64,000 bases of DNA. It comes from Haliclystus octoradiatus (lineage: Eukaryota; Cnidaria; Staurozoa; Stauromedusae; Haliclystidae). The translations under genes and the position numbers were made by a program. Shown piece by piece: positions 11,762 to 23,510 of this stretch. The stretch covers positions 25,041,707 to 25,105,706 of the forward strand of contig OU744451.1 of assembly GCA_916610825.1 (NCBI GenBank). Reading direction: 5' to 3'. The number at the start of each line of letters is the position of its first letter. Positions within the stretch are counted from its first letter, which is position 1. The notes under the pieces were generated by a model. It was not told the origin of the DNA. It searched no databases and saw only the letters and a list, made by a program, of their open reading frames with translations.

Positions 11762-13071
11762 AGTTGCTGGGTGATCTACAGAGATTGATAATTATCTCAT
11801 ATCCATTTTACTGTAAACGCTAGTGGTTGACTTATTGGAGAAATGGTTTTCGATTTTTAAACGTTAAGTTAAATATCTAATTCTCATGGAGTAAATGTGT
11901 AGCTGTTTCTATGGTAATTGGGAAGGGGAAACCTTTGTTTTTGTAGCCTGTGCGGTCGCAAAAGATAGCTATGGAAAGATTTTATTTGTTTCGCTTCAAA
12001 AAGGATGTTGAGAAAGTGAAAAACATGGCTAAAAATCAGCGATTCTGATGATGCTATTTGCAAAACATATATTTAAAAAATGACGAACTGATAGATGAAC
12101 AAACATTTTTTGAAACTTTCTGCTTTATATTTAAATATTTCATTATGTTGTACTAAAAATGTTTGTATTATAAGGAACTTGATTCAATCAATCTGATTGG
12201 TTTAGAGGTATGACACCAAATCATCACAGCAAAACTAAGTTCGAAAACACAATCAATCTTACAACTCGAACTTGACATCACAAATGAGAATTTCCGGTTG
12301 GATCAGGAGTTTTCAAGAACATTTTACAAGCAAGGAAGTCATGTAAGTGTTTATAGAAGCCTATGGCGCACCTGAGTCACTTCAGAAGAAAACCAAAGGC
12401 GAAAATCACCAACCGCAGCGGGTCATGATTTTCTGATGCCTTCTTGTTTTCTCCTCACCATATCAATAGCTCATACGAAACTGTGCGCCATTCCCTTCAT
12501 TAGCATAAAATAAGTACAATAAGGTGTGCAGAAGCAGAGTACCTAACAAGTAGCCTAGACATTTATTTGCTGCAATCAAAGCTAAAATAACATCATAAAG
12601 GAATAAACTTGAAAAAAACTGAAAACTAAAATATTAAAAACTAAAGATAGGCCTACATTAAGTAAATGTGTGGCAAACTCTTTAATAAAGTAGCAATTAA
12701 GGTTCAAGTTGGCAATGGTCGAGGCAAAGATGTCAGAATTATCACAACTTTTTTAATAATTGCAGACATAATTGATTCCTTCACTTACTGATAATATTGT
12801 GCGGTTTGAACCATTTTGTAGTGGTGGCGGCACGATTCAGAGCCATGGTACATCAAATAATGATTAAATGGAATGTTTTCAGTTAATTGGACACTGAAAT
12901 GATAACAAATTAATAATTTAAATATTAAAATCAGTCTCTCGAGAAAAAAAGTTACTTGTGATTTTGTATCCTGTTACGATGGAAATTTACGGAATAAAAT
13001 GATGGTGATGACTCGTGACGCCTATTTTACTGATAAACGCTAAGCACATTTTAGTTTTCTGAGTGTGAAAT
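11762..13071. other. non-coding spacer
   Basis: AT-rich sequence between two transposons. It probably belongs to the 5' part of NFS1 or its flank. I found no exon, RNA gene or clear repeat in it. The last eight bases (TGTGAAAT) are the left target duplication of the next element. Confidence 0.4.
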
Positions 13072-13323
13072 CAGGGGCGGATCTAGGGGGGTGCAAAAGG
13101 AGCGCTTGCACCCCTTCATAATTTTCGAAATGACGTAAATACTATTTTAGTAGAAACCGAAAGAAAACTAAAGTTTTCATTTTAAGCGAAAATTCGAGAT
13201 AGGAGATCTGTTTTGTTTTTGGTAATCCTTTTCTGAAAGATTCTAATCTTGTTTCATCCAAAGATGTGAATGTCTGACGAATCATTTTTATCAAACCTTT
13301 TGATTGGAGCGGTTTTGATCAAA

Positions 13324-13621
13324 TGCACCCCATCATATGCAAATGAGTTCGTCTTAATACAAAAGAAGCCTTGAAACTCTGTCTACTGATTGGCGCGGCT
13401 TGGTAACTTCAAATGCACCCCATCATATGCAAATGAGCAAGCTGGATACAAAAGAAACAGGACTTTTCTGCCTCGTGATTGGCGCGGATAAGATCACTTG
13501 CACCCCCTCATATGCAAATGAGTTCGCTTCAAACTATACACGTGATTAAATTTTGCTTATTTCTGTATTCTGATTGGAGCGGTTTTGCAACATCAAATGC
13601 ACCCCCTCATATGCAAATTAG
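13324..13621 (+). promoter_or_regulatory. four-unit octamer (ATGCAAAT) / CCAAT array
   Basis: The block TGCACCCC(A/C)TCATATGCAAAT occurs at 13324, 13414, 13499 and 13598. Each contains the POU-factor octamer ATGCAAAT. Between blocks is GATTGG(C/A)GCGG, an inverted CCAAT box next to a GC core (13299, 13388, 13478, 13571). Octamer plus CCAAT is the layout of histone H2B and snRNA enhancers. Here it sits in a transposon. Function is inferred only from motif content. Confidence 0.45.
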
Positions 13622-13746
13622 CCTCATCCGGGACATGTCAAAATAATCTGAACCAGGAAAGAAACTGAAATCCAGATTAATCGGATTTTCTTGTCAGTAC
13701 AACCACACTTTGGTGTTCTCAAACCATTCCAAATCGAGAAATCATC

Positions 13747-13920
13747 ATGGCGGACTTTCAACTAACATTGGAGCAAGCTATTTTAGCACTTTCTGATGAG
13801 AATGAACAGGACCTGAAAGTTGTTTATGATGAAATTATGTGTGAAATGCGTTTTCTTTCTTCTGATGAACATTACGACTTGATAGATGATATAGGAATAG
13901 AAACGCAGAAATATATATAG
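13747..13920 (+). CDS. 57-codon ORF inside the 13072-15494 transposon
   Basis: ATG at 13747 (context ATCATCATGGCGG, a good Kozak match) to TAG at 13920. The product is acidic (MADFQLTLEQAILALSDENE...), predicted helical, with no recognised domain. It lies directly downstream of an array of octamer and CCAAT-like motifs inside a transposon. It may be the N-terminus of a former element protein or chance. No second exon could be assigned. Confidence 0.25.
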   Translation: MADFQLTLEQAILALSDENEQDLKVVYDEIMCEMRFLSSDEHYDLIDDIGIETQKYI

Positions 13921-15502
13921 CCTACCAAAGTCGTTAAAAAGCTGTGAAAGCAAGGATACGCCACATTTTGCTTTAAGGTATGAATTATGAAATGATATTT
14001 CATGGATAATTTACTTCATATTTTGTATTCCCTCGACCTTTTGTTCGACTGTTGGTTTGTTAAAACTTTCCTTGTGTTTATATATTTTGCTATGTAAGCC
14101 AGAACGCCACGTTTTGATTTAAGGTGTGAAATTCTACAAATATCTACTTTTAAATTTCATTTATGATTTACTTCATGTTTTGTATTCCCTCGACCTTTTC
14201 TTCGACTGTTGGGGCTTGTTTACACTTTCCTTGTGTTTATATATTTTGCTGTGTAAGCCAAACCGCCGCGTTTTGATTTAAGGTAGGCCTATGAATTATC
14301 AAATTAAATTTCATGGTTGATTTACTTCATGTTTTGTATTCCCTCGACCTTTTCTTCGACTGTTGGCTTGTTTACACTTTCCTTGTGTTTATAATTTTAT
14401 AGATATCGTTGTGTAAGTTGGAATTTAGAACTTCTGATCTAATTATTATTTCAGGGTATAATACTGTGCTTGTGTTTTATTCAATCCTACAATAGTTTCA
14501 TTAATTTCTTGTTGGTTTGTCTAACAGATCCGAAGCAAACGGCAACTGCCTTCACAGTTCAGCATCTTTGGTTCTTTACAGGTGACAATGCTCTAGTTAA
14601 AATTCTGAGGAAACCGATCTTGGCATCATATTTTTTGTGTTACATGGTGGCTCAGTAGCTATTTTCAGATGTTAAAACTGTGTAAAAGAATTCATCAAAG
14701 CCTACTCAGTTTCTAATTACAACAATCTAAAACAATGATTTTATACATAAATCTATAATATCAGATTATATTATGTAAACTTTTATGATTGAGTAAATTA
14801 CATGCATGGATTATACCTAATATGCTTTTCATACTGTATAACCAAGGCTGTCTATGATATTATCTTCTGACAATCTATTAACCATAGTGCCAAGCAACCT
14901 TGAGTCCTGTGGTCTATGGAGGTAAAGATTTTCCTGTTCCTGCCCCCATCTTATGGAAAAACTGGACTGGAATATTGGGAGACCTGCACATTGAATGAAT
15001 TTGAAATCAAACTAACACAACTATTTTTGTATAGTTTATGGTAATTAGCAACTTAAAATTAAAATTAAAATGAGCAACTTAATCGTTAGTATATTTTTTC
15101 AAGGTTTCACACCTATGCTAATATGATCTCTTAGTACTATTATTATAATTATTGCACTGCTGTAAATATTACATTTAATTATTGTGAAGCGCTTAGATAA
15201 ATGCCTATATAGTCATTATATAACATTATATTATTATTAGTATTATATATTTTGAGTCAATTCAATTGCTTATTGGTGGGTATCAAATCTGAATATATTG
15301 TCATTTGAAAATTGATTTTGAGACCAAGAAACTGGGTTTATAGGCGGTCTAAGAGCTTTAAATTTTCAAAAATTTTCCGGGGGGGCATGCCCCAGGACCC
15401 CCCTAGATAGGCGGGGCTTCGCCCCGCCACGGGGGCTGCGCCCCTAAACAATAAATTCTTGCACCCCATAGGATTTTTCCTGCATCCGCCCCTGTGTGAA
15501 AT

Positions 15503-16040
15503 TATTGCGCTTTTTAACGTCATTTTGACCCGATCGCGCGATCGCGGTAAAAGTTGTCTCAAAATCTTACCCGATTCATAGAATGAATTTCACAGAGATT
15601 CACAGACTTGGCCTTGGGCCCTTGGCCGTAAACTGCTTTTTAAATTGATTATTGATCAGCTCCACATTAAAATTTGGCTGAACAAAGAAACTGAAAAGTA
15701 GCCTAGTTATGGAAATGCCATGAATACTTCTATGTGAATTCAATCAAGTTGCAAGGAGAATCCTGTCGTTTTAGATCTGTGGCGCTCGGTCTACTACTCT
15801 CTAGCGCAAGATTGCTTGAGGAGTGAAATCATCATGTTATGATGTTACTAAGTAAAAAACAATTGGATATATGATATGATAGGTGTAGATACCATATCGG
15901 TAAATCTTTATAGTATTTAGCGCTCATAAATGTGTGTGATAGCACAATAAGCGTAATTATTGCTTTACCTTCTTTATAAACCAACATAAAATATAAACTC
16001 CGAATGAATAAGTTGCGTCAGTTCATCAGTCAGCCATAGA
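15503..16040. other. non-coding spacer
   Basis: No coding exon, RNA gene or clear repeat was recognised. It may contain the NFS1 promoter and the unlocated first exon, but no start codon with a usable donor stood out. Confidence 0.35.
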
Positions 16041-16060
16041 CCTATATTTTGAGTGCATAT

Positions 16061-16264
16061 CGTTGCGAAGAAACTCGTTGCGAAGAAACTCATAGCGAAG
16101 AAACTCATTGCGAAGAAACTCATTGCGAAGAAAATTGAGCTCTCGTCGTTGCGAAGAAACTCATTGCGAAGAAACTCATTGCGAAGAAACTCATTGCGAA
16201 GAATTTTCTTCGCAATGATTTTCTTCGCAACGACTGTTCTTCGCAACGAGTTTCTTCGCAACGA
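16061..16264. repeat. inverted 15-bp minisatellite flanked by 12-bp direct repeats
   Basis: About nine direct units of TTGCGAAGAAACTCA run to about 16203, where the orientation flips and about four inverted units (TGATTTTCTTCGCAA type) follow. The whole can fold into a long hairpin. The identical 12-mer CCTATATTTTGA lies on both sides (16041-16052 and 16272-16283), suggesting the block arrived as one insertion. Open frames across it on both strands (KKLIAKKLIAKK) are repeat artefacts. It lies about 370 bp upstream of BPHL. Confidence 0.7.
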
Positions 16265-16628
16265 CCTGTCCCCTATATTTTGATGAAGACGTGCTTTCTT
16301 TAGACAGCCTCCACCTGTTGTATAATTTCGAGCCCTTCTCTGGCCATAATTATCTTTCAGACAAGCCCTCTTAATATAAAATCATGAAAGCGATTGATAT
16401 TTTGTAGAAATCATGAGAAAAAAATACCAGATGAATACACATAGGGATTTTCGGTCAATTATTTCCAAGATAATTCTCTCGTACCCTCAAGTTATCCAAG
16501 GTTAAAAAAATAAATACTTGACATTGCGCAACGTTTAATACAAATTCCAATCCCCGCTTCATACATGAGGCTATAGTTTCACGATTGGTCATAAATCATA
16601 AATCATCGGATAAATCATCGGATAAATC

Positions 16629-19006
16629 ATGATGGCGGCCAAAATATCAAACAGTTTTATCCGAATACAGATTGGTAACTACATCAGAAGAGAGTTTTCT
16701 TCGGCTGTAACAAAGCAGAGATCAGGCAAAGTTTCAGTCAATGGTGTTAACCTTCATTTTGATGATCATGGCGAAGAATCAGCCCATCCTGTGCTATGCG
16801 TGCCAGGTGCCTTGGGATCAACTATGTCTGATTTCAAACCCCAATTTGAAGGCCTTCGTCATAAATGTCGTGTAATATCGTTTGATCTAAGAGGATACGG
16901 TAAATCTATCCCACCTAAGCGAGACTTTCCTTTGGACTATTTTCAACGTGATGCGAATGATCTTGTCGCTGCTATGAAGACAATGGGTCAGTATTTTAGG
17001 CCTACTTTAATATCAAGTTCTCATTTCTTTTTTCACTTTCGATTTAAGACCTAAGGCCGGGGCCATGGGGAGCTGACCCAACTTGGCGCCAGCCCCCTCC
17101 TCATTCTTGAAATTTGGTATTTTTATGGTATCAAAATTTAGATCACAATCAATAATTGTTCTCACACAGTAGTTTTTCCTGGGATCGCTAATTGCACATA
17201 TTCAAGCTGTGTTCACGCATTTCGAGCATCTATAAACTGGGCAAACAGTGGTAGCGCGTGCTTGTAGTCTACAGTGTTTGCTGAAAAATATGCTGGAATC
17301 GCAGTAAAATGTGAAAACTATGCAGTTTTTTTAAACTGACGGTGTTTTCAAAGGTGCGCAGTTTAAAAACACTGTGCTATTGTTTAGAATACCGTTTAAC
17401 ATGTCAATCAAAAACTGGGGTAGACAATAGAAATCGCCTGGGACGATGTGAAGCTCATGCGAATAAAAACGCCATCCGCATATTGTGATACCACCAATAT
17501 TTGCATATAAGAGTTCTTTGTTTTGCCTTTCACATTAGCACCTCAATCATCATGTCGTAATAGATTAAGTGTAAACTCTGCAGCTCTTTTTCCACAAATT
17601 TTGATCATATATATATATTTCGTTTATGGTGATGACTTCCAAGTCAAGTTTAATAAGTTTATGTTATTATTTTAATAACGATATATTATTGTTATAAGTT
17701 TATGTTAATACTTGACGTTATTGTTTATTATGTTGTTATTATGTTATATTAATTATTTACTAAAGTATCTACAACACACATCATTGTAGATAGGCGTACT
17801 GTATTTAAATAGACTGATTATGAATGGCATATTATTTTTCATCAGGAATTGAGAAATATAGCGTGCTAGGTTGGAGTGATGGTGGAATGGCTTCAATCAT
17901 ATTAGCAGCTGAGAATCCTACAAAAGTTCAGAATATGTTTGTTTGGGGGTCAAATTGCTATCTAACGAAGGAGGATGTTACAAGCTTAGAAAATACTAGA
18001 GACACAGCCAATTGGAGTGATCGCATGAGGAACCCTTTGGAAGGTAAATATAATATTTTAAGGAGACAGATACCGCTTACAGTCAAACCTGTTGAAACAG
18101 TCACCTCTATACAGCGACCACCTGTCTATAGTGGTCATTCTGGCAATATCTAAAATAGTATTTTCTATTGAATCAAACCTGTATATAAAAGCCACCTGTC
18201 TATAGTGGTCAATTTATCTACCTCATAGATGGCTGTTATATACAGGTTCACTGTAGGAGGGTCACCAGTCATAACTAATGCTAGTCTGCGTTACAGACCG
18301 CGATTCATTCACAAAAGAATAGAGTCTGTGTGATTTGCACGATTCTCTGTCTAGCCACTTTACAAAAACGTAGAGCGGAAGTTTTTGATCGATGCATGGT
18401 AAATCTATTGTTCTTAGATAATAAATTCATCACAGTCTGTTCGATCAATTAATTGTCATAGCTACGAAGCCTAAAATAGAACTTATTGCAATCATGTCAA
18501 CTGAAGTAAACAAAGTAATGTGAGAATCCCGGTGAGAATCACCTTAATCTTGCATAATTATGTGACATCAATCTTATTCTGATACGAGGCCCGGACAGAG
18601 AAACAGAGCAATTCACACAGACCCTATTCTTTTGTGAATGAATCGTGGTCTGTAATGCAGGCTAAACTAATGCTTGAACTGATTCAGTGTTATTGTTTGA
18701 ATTATTTCAGAGGTTTACGGCAAAGATGAATTACAAAGAATATGGAGTCTTTATATTGACTCCTATTCTAATTTCCTTAAGATGGAAAACGGTGATATAT
18801 GCTGTACATATTTACAAAATATTAAATGCCCTGTTTTGGTTTTACATGGTGAGAAAGACCCTCTCGTACCTAGATTACATGCTGATTATATTGTAAACAA
18901 CACTCAGAATGCAAAGTTAATTTCATTTAAAGATGGCAAACATAACATTCATTTACGTTATGCAGATGAATTTAATAAGATTATATTACGCACTCTCTTT
19001 GAATAA
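16629..19006 (+). CDS. BPHL: valacyclovir hydrolase-like alpha/beta hydrolase (BPHL)
   Basis: Serine hydrolase related to human BPHL (biphenyl hydrolase-like), which cleaves amino-acid esters and homocysteine thiolactone and is mitochondrial. Three exons: 16629-16986, 17846-18043 and 18711-19006, all in phase, 283 residues (human 291). The start is the first ATG of the ATGATGGCG pair. The N-terminus is basic and Ser/Arg-rich, ending in RREFSSA, consistent with a mitochondrial presequence. Catalytic triad by motif: Ser130 in GWSDGG, Asp235 in GEKDPLVPR, His263 in DGKHNIHLR. The oxyanion-side HG-type motif is VPGALGS. Intron 2 holds a pogo-like MITE (18080-18253). The gene converges on GINS3 with about 200 bp between stops. 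Confidence 0.93.
18080..18253. mobile_element. pogo/Tigger-like MITE, copy 1
   Basis: Starts CAGTCAAACCTGTTG and ends with the inverted ACAGGTTCACTG, flanked by TA on both sides (Tc1/mariner-pogo target). Internal words CACCTGTCTATAGTGGTCA and AAAATAGTATTTTCTATTGA are shared with the copies at 26434 and 38316. No ORF. Lies in BPHL intron 2. Confidence 0.75.
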
Positions 19007-19203
19007 ATTGGATTAAATCCATGGGCTTCCAATTGAAATCATTTGTTAAAAACAGTTTTGAAACAATTATATAATTTATGATTATCAGCAGTGTCCTCGC
19101 ATGCATTCTTTGCTTTGAAATTACAAAATGTCACCTTATAAATGAAATATATATTGTTACATAACACTGAATGAGGATTGTGAATTTAGGCGTACATATT
19201 TGA

Positions 19204-20139
19204 TCAACTGCCATCTGAACGCTTTCGTTTCCTTGACATCTCAATTGATTTTGATGTCTTTAACTGACCTCGTTGTCCTAGCAACCATTTCTGAAACTGC
19301 TGGTTGCTCTCTTGACCTTTTGAAAAAAGTTTTTTCTCTAAATTATCTAATTGATCGGTCATTGCCGGTCTTTCGTCTGCATTGGCATTTTGAGAGGCAT
19401 CGAACAAACGTCGGAATCTCTGAAGAAATACCTAGATTATGAAATAAATCACAAAAATCTTAATACAAAATCAGAAATATAATGAGTGCTACGTTCAGTG
19501 GTATTGAATCAGTCCTTCCTTTGAAAAAAAAAACTATGTAAACTTGAATGTTCTGATTTAAAATGATGGTCGTGATATATGCCTATACTGGATTGAGTAT
19601 CTTTGACTTTTATTAGTCATAAAATTATTTTGTAAAACTCTGACTCATATGGAGTCATATTGACTACCAATCATTTAGTTGGTGTCGTTGGAGAGGGTGT
19701 TCTACCCACCCCTCACCCCTGACCTCATGTGACATACCTGTAATAAACTTCGCGCAATTCCTTCTGAATCTGAATGATCAAAATACAAAAGTTTTATACC
19801 AAATTCATAAAAATACGGACCAAATTTATGCAAATCGAGTACTTCAGCATCAGCCTTGAAGATTTGTCTGTAGTTTTCTCCATAGCAACGTGGTATTTCG
19901 ATGGAAACAAGCTGCCTTCTTGATGTGTTCAACTCTTTCGCTAACCAATGTGGCAAGTCAAGCTTTGTACCAGCTTGGATATGATCATCAGCATTGTTTG
20001 CATCCAGAAAACCAAGACGGTAAAAAGGAGATTCAAATTTTGCAGGAATCTTTTCTTGAGAGGCTAATATATCATCTAAATCGAAATACTTCTGGCCTTG
20101 CGGAATTGGCTTCAAACTCTGTTCGTCGTGATAGTCCAT
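19204..20139 (-). CDS. GINS3: GINS complex subunit 3 (PSF3)
   Basis: Subunit of the GINS tetramer, part of the CMG (Cdc45-MCM-GINS) replicative helicase in the nucleus. Two exons: 20139-19738 and 19419-19204, joined at CAG|GTATGT, 205 residues (human 216). Family signatures: YFDLDDILASQEKIP, KLDLPHWLAKEL, DLHKFGPYFYEFG, RSLLQ followed by RFRRLFDASQNA, and a basic tail SRKRKRSDGS. The Leu-Pro-WLA and DLHK..P.FY strings are typical of PSF3. It is head to head with ARPC4, starts 179 bp apart. A TTTCGCGC E2F-type site lies 23 bp upstream of the ATG (20162-20169), matching S-phase regulation of replication genes. Confidence 0.95.
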
Positions 20140-20318
20140 GATTCGAATGTTGTGATTTGTGTTTCGCGCCTTTTTGTCCTATTTTGCAAATAGAATAGAA
20201 ATGAGACTATTTCCCTTGGTGCACTGCGAACGGCGATGGGGTGCGTCAATCAAATAAAAGCCAAGAGAAGAAAAACATTATTGCAGAAAGTTGAGTTTTG
20301 AGCAAGAATTTCAGTGAA
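20140..20318. promoter_or_regulatory. bidirectional promoter GINS3/ARPC4 with E2F site
   Basis: 179 bp separate two divergent start codons. TTTCGCGC at 20162-20169 fits the E2F consensus TTTSSCGC. GCGTCAATCAAA near 20244 is a further possible element. No TATA box stands out. Confidence 0.6.
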
Positions 20319-20825
20319 ATGGCGGCCACACTGAAGCCGTATTTAAGTGCTGTAAGATCAACGTTAACTGCGACAATGTGTTTAGAAAATTTTGCATCTC
20401 AAAATGTTGAAAGACATAATAAGCCAGAAGTTGAGGTTCGCAGCAACAAAGAATTGTTGTTGACGCCACTTTGCATCAGCCGTAATGAAAGAGAAAAGGT
20501 TTTAATTGAAGGATCGATTAATTCAATGAGAGTAAGCATTGCTGTGAAGCAAGCAGATGAAATTGAAAAGATTTTGTGTCATAAGTTTATGAGATTTATG
20601 ATGCTAAGAGCCGAGAACTTTTTTATTTTGAGAAGAAAGCCAGTCGAAGGCTACGATATCAGTTTCCTTGTTACTAATTTCCACACTGAACAAATGTTCA
20701 AACATAAACTGGTGGATTTTATTATTCAATTTATGGAAGAGATTGATAAAGAAATAAGCGAAATGAAACTATCATTAAACGCAAGAGCAAGAATTGCAGC
20801 CGAGGAGTTCCTAAAGAGATTTTGA
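20319..20825 (+). CDS. ARPC4: Arp2/3 complex subunit 4 (p20-ARC), intronless
   Basis: Structural subunit of the Arp2/3 actin-nucleating complex; with ARPC2 it forms the core. A single uninterrupted frame of 168 residues, the same length as human ARPC4 and almost identical over long stretches ([66 protein letters not shown]). I chose the ATG at 20319 (AAATGGCGGCC) because it gives the family N-terminus [16 protein letters not shown]; an in-frame ATG 21 bp upstream gives a non-conserved extension. Vertebrate ARPC4 has several introns. The lack of introns here, together with a native-looking shared promoter, may mean intron loss or a functional retrocopy. Confidence 0.96.
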   Translation: MAATLKPYLSAVRSTLTATMCLENFASQNVERHNKPEVEVRSNKELLLTPLCISRNEREKVLIEGSINSMRVSIAVKQADEIEKILCHKFMRFMMLRAENFFILRRKPVEGYDISFLVTNFHTEQMFKHKLVDFIIQFMEEIDKEISEMKLSLNARARIAAEEFLKRF

Positions 20826-22780
20826 TGAGATATTTCCTCGATTGACTTTGATCAGAATAATGAACTTCAAACACAAACTATCCTTTTTATCTATCCATCT
20901 ATAATGCTTACAATTATAAATGAATTCAACCATCAGAGGAAAGTTTGTTTTGTTCATTATTATATATTTTGTTGTTGTTAGTTTTTTATTAATTGATTTT
21001 GGGTGACTGATTTGGAATATGAATTATAATGAGTCTTATTTTGGATGACTTGATTTGTTGTTGTTGTTCTATCTGTTCGCAGTATCAATCAGTCACCCAC
21101 TAAATATGGCAGCCATGCATGTACAGAGGGATCTCGATGGATCGCATACCATTTGATTCACGCAAGATGGAAAGGCCGTTGTAATCAAACGTCTACAGAC
21201 ATGCTTTCTTTCTAGAGGACATCCAATGTCCTTTGTCATAGAAATACTGTTGACGCTGGTGTCCTGATATTAGTCATATGTTTTTCACCGATCAGGAAAG
21301 AGATATTGATGATGACGTCATACTTTGAAAATAGAAAAATGACACAAGGAAAGAATGGTACGCGATTCATCGCAACCCATGTACAGAGTACCTCAAATTG
21401 ATTAAGGACATAAAATTGACCGACGGCCTTTGCATTCGGTCTCAAAATGATACGACTCACAACACTACTTATTGCTTGAGAAATGGCATTCACTTTTCAA
21501 CTTTGAGCTTGCAAGGCGCGATTTTATGCTTTCAAGTATGAAGTGGAAGGGTGGTGTACTCTAGGATATTAAAATTTATCCAAAGTGCGCAGTAAGGCTC
21601 TACGATTATCATTTGGGACAGAGATTTATTTGGTGAATAGATATGAATTAAGCATCTGATATGACCCAGCCTGCCTGTTTTGAAGACACAGTGCATTTTT
21701 AAAAGAGTAAGGTCTGTGTATTATACGCTTTTGTCCGGATACACTGTAGGTAGACTTCGGTACAAGATGGCTCAAAATTATGTTATGACATCGCAAAATG
21801 CTTATGCAAATGCTTAATGCATCTGTGTATGTGTCCTGTCTCCTGCTACTTTCTCAGTCCGTTTTCAAGCAAGGTATTCGAGGTATGCTGTATGCTATAT
21901 CATATCTTTCGGTGTTGTTTTGACAGGCTTAGATTTTCTTATTGCGGTTCCATATAATAAAAGAAAATTTGTGATGTTATGTGTCAGAATCAACAATCAT
22001 GGAAAAATCCAATTGTACAGTTTGATGGAAAGAAGTTAGAAGATATTGAATTTAAACATATTTTAATAAATAAAGTGAGATATAGAGTAGTTCAAAATGA
22101 AAACAAATTGAAGATTTGAAAATAAATTGAAATTCTAATAAGGTAATCAATTAAAACGAAATCCAAATTTTATTGAAATGTTTTATTCTGACACAAACCG
22201 TCACATCTATACTTTTTATAAAGTTTTCATTTTATGGCTTTCATTTTTAATATAAAATTTCACTAAGTGGCGAATTTCAGGAACACATCAGCTTTTTTGA
22301 AGACATTTATTGTTGTTTGCCTCTGTTACTTGAACATTTTGTGTACCTTTTTATTATTAGTTTAACGTCATTCTTATTCAAGTATATATATTCTGTTATT
22401 TACTGATCGGAAAATAATCAGCATCGACAAGTCAACCAATATGTCAATCTGTGTACCGATTCTTTTGATTTCAGGCAATGGAATTCAAAACAAAATTTTA
22501 TTTTTCAAAAATTAATTAATTAATGTTTTGATTTGTTATTTCAAAAGTTGATACCGCTCTGTACAATGTACAGTCACCCTGTTTTGTTTACATTGTTTGT
22601 AGTTGAGGGTCCTTTTCTACATAATTACCTATTTAGGGCTACTGCTATCACAATCTTCAACACAATCAACTTATCGTGAACTACAAAATAGAGTCACTTC
22701 ATACCGAAACTATGAAATGAACCGTCAATAATATTTCAAAACTTAAATAAAGGATCCGTGGTTTGCATCATCATGCATAT
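20826..22780. other. spacer after ARPC4
   Basis: AT-rich sequence containing the ARPC4 3' UTR. No coding exon, RNA gene or well-defined repeat was found. Confidence 0.45.
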
Positions 22781-23059
22781 CAGAGATGTACGGACTCCCA
22801 ATTCCGGAAAAAAAGTTCTGACAGAAGTGTTTGACTTCGAGTCCGACTTTGAAAATGTAAGAAAAATAGACTCTGGCTCCAGAATATTTCACATAATACT
22901 CCTGTGAAAAGCCCAAAAATAGATTAATTTATCAACCCGCACTTGCTTCAAGAAAATACCATTTAAGACTCCGGTTCTGATTCCGGCTCCTGTTAAAATG
23001 TGGATACTCCTGCCGGAGTCGGAGTTTGACTCTGGCTCCTGTACACCTCTACGCCTCTG
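22781..23059. mobile_element. hAT-like MITE rich in GGAGTCGGAGT words
   Basis: Ends are CAGAGATGTACGGACTCC and, reversed, CAGAGGCGTAGAGGTGTAC. The interior is built from CTCCGGCTCC / GGAGTCGGAGT words in both orientations. Flanks ATGCATAT (22773-22780) and ATGTATAG (23060-23067) look like an 8-bp target duplication with two changes. No ORF. Likely non-autonomous and moderately old. Confidence 0.6.
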
Positions 23060-23206
23060 ATGTATAGTATTAATTATTGCCATTGAAAATCATCAAAGGC
23101 CTGATTCAAACGAGGATCAAAAATAATACAACAGGCTTCTACGCAATTCCACGAAATCTAGCCAAGGATTCTCATTTTGGACGTAGTAGTAGTATAGACA
23201 GTCACA

Positions 23207-23510
23207 TTATAGGAATGTGCCGTCCCTCTTACGCCTTACATATTTGCTACATAAAGAACGCCACAAAACACGGTCAGACATAGCTGACAAAGAAACTTTT
23301 AAATAACACAATTCACGATACAAAACATTATGAAAAGATACTACTCTACCATAGCCCCGTCGAAGCATCTCCTTCGGTTGCCAATGAAGGATGTCATGCA
23401 GCGGTTGAGGGGCATACGTCTTTGATCTTTCGATGTGACCTAAAAAAGACATCTGACGTTGGTGAGCAATAGCAGAGGCAGAAGGGGAAAATTTTGGACG
23501 TAACACAGGA
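23207..23510 (-). mobile_element. LINE ORF2 C-terminal fragment
   Basis: A minus-strand frame holds RQMSFLGHIERSK, HWQPKEMLRRGYGR and MSDRVLWRSLC. This matches the R..WLGH...P..., GKR.RGRP and D RDRWR order found after the RT domain of several LINE clades. It is truncated on both sides. It is a different family from the CR1-like copies elsewhere in the window. Confidence 0.55.

Larger units (their letters stand above)
13072..15494. mobile_element. 2.4 kb DNA transposon with TIR CAGGGGCGGAT and 8-bp TSD
   Basis: The left end reads CAGGGGCGGATCTAGG and the reversed right end CAGGGGCGGATGCAGG. Perfect 8-bp target duplications TGTGAAAT flank it (13064-13071 and 15495-15502), as for hAT or P-type elements. 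Contents in order: four copies of a TGCACCCC-TCATATGCAAATGAG block (13324-13621); a 57-codon ORF (13747-13920); three tandem units of about 140-155 bp (13966-14400); AT-rich filler; and a GC-rich subterminal hairpin (GGCGGGGCTTCGCCCCGCC, about 15399-15430). No transposase domain was recognised, so it is probably non-autonomous. Confidence 0.8.

Noticed and set aside
16053-16283. Lys-rich repeat protein frames
   Set aside because: Translation of the 15-bp minisatellite; the same happens on both strands.
10813-16628. First exon of NFS1
   Set aside because: It must lie upstream of 10812, but no ATG-containing segment with a suitable donor and presequence could be picked out with confidence.
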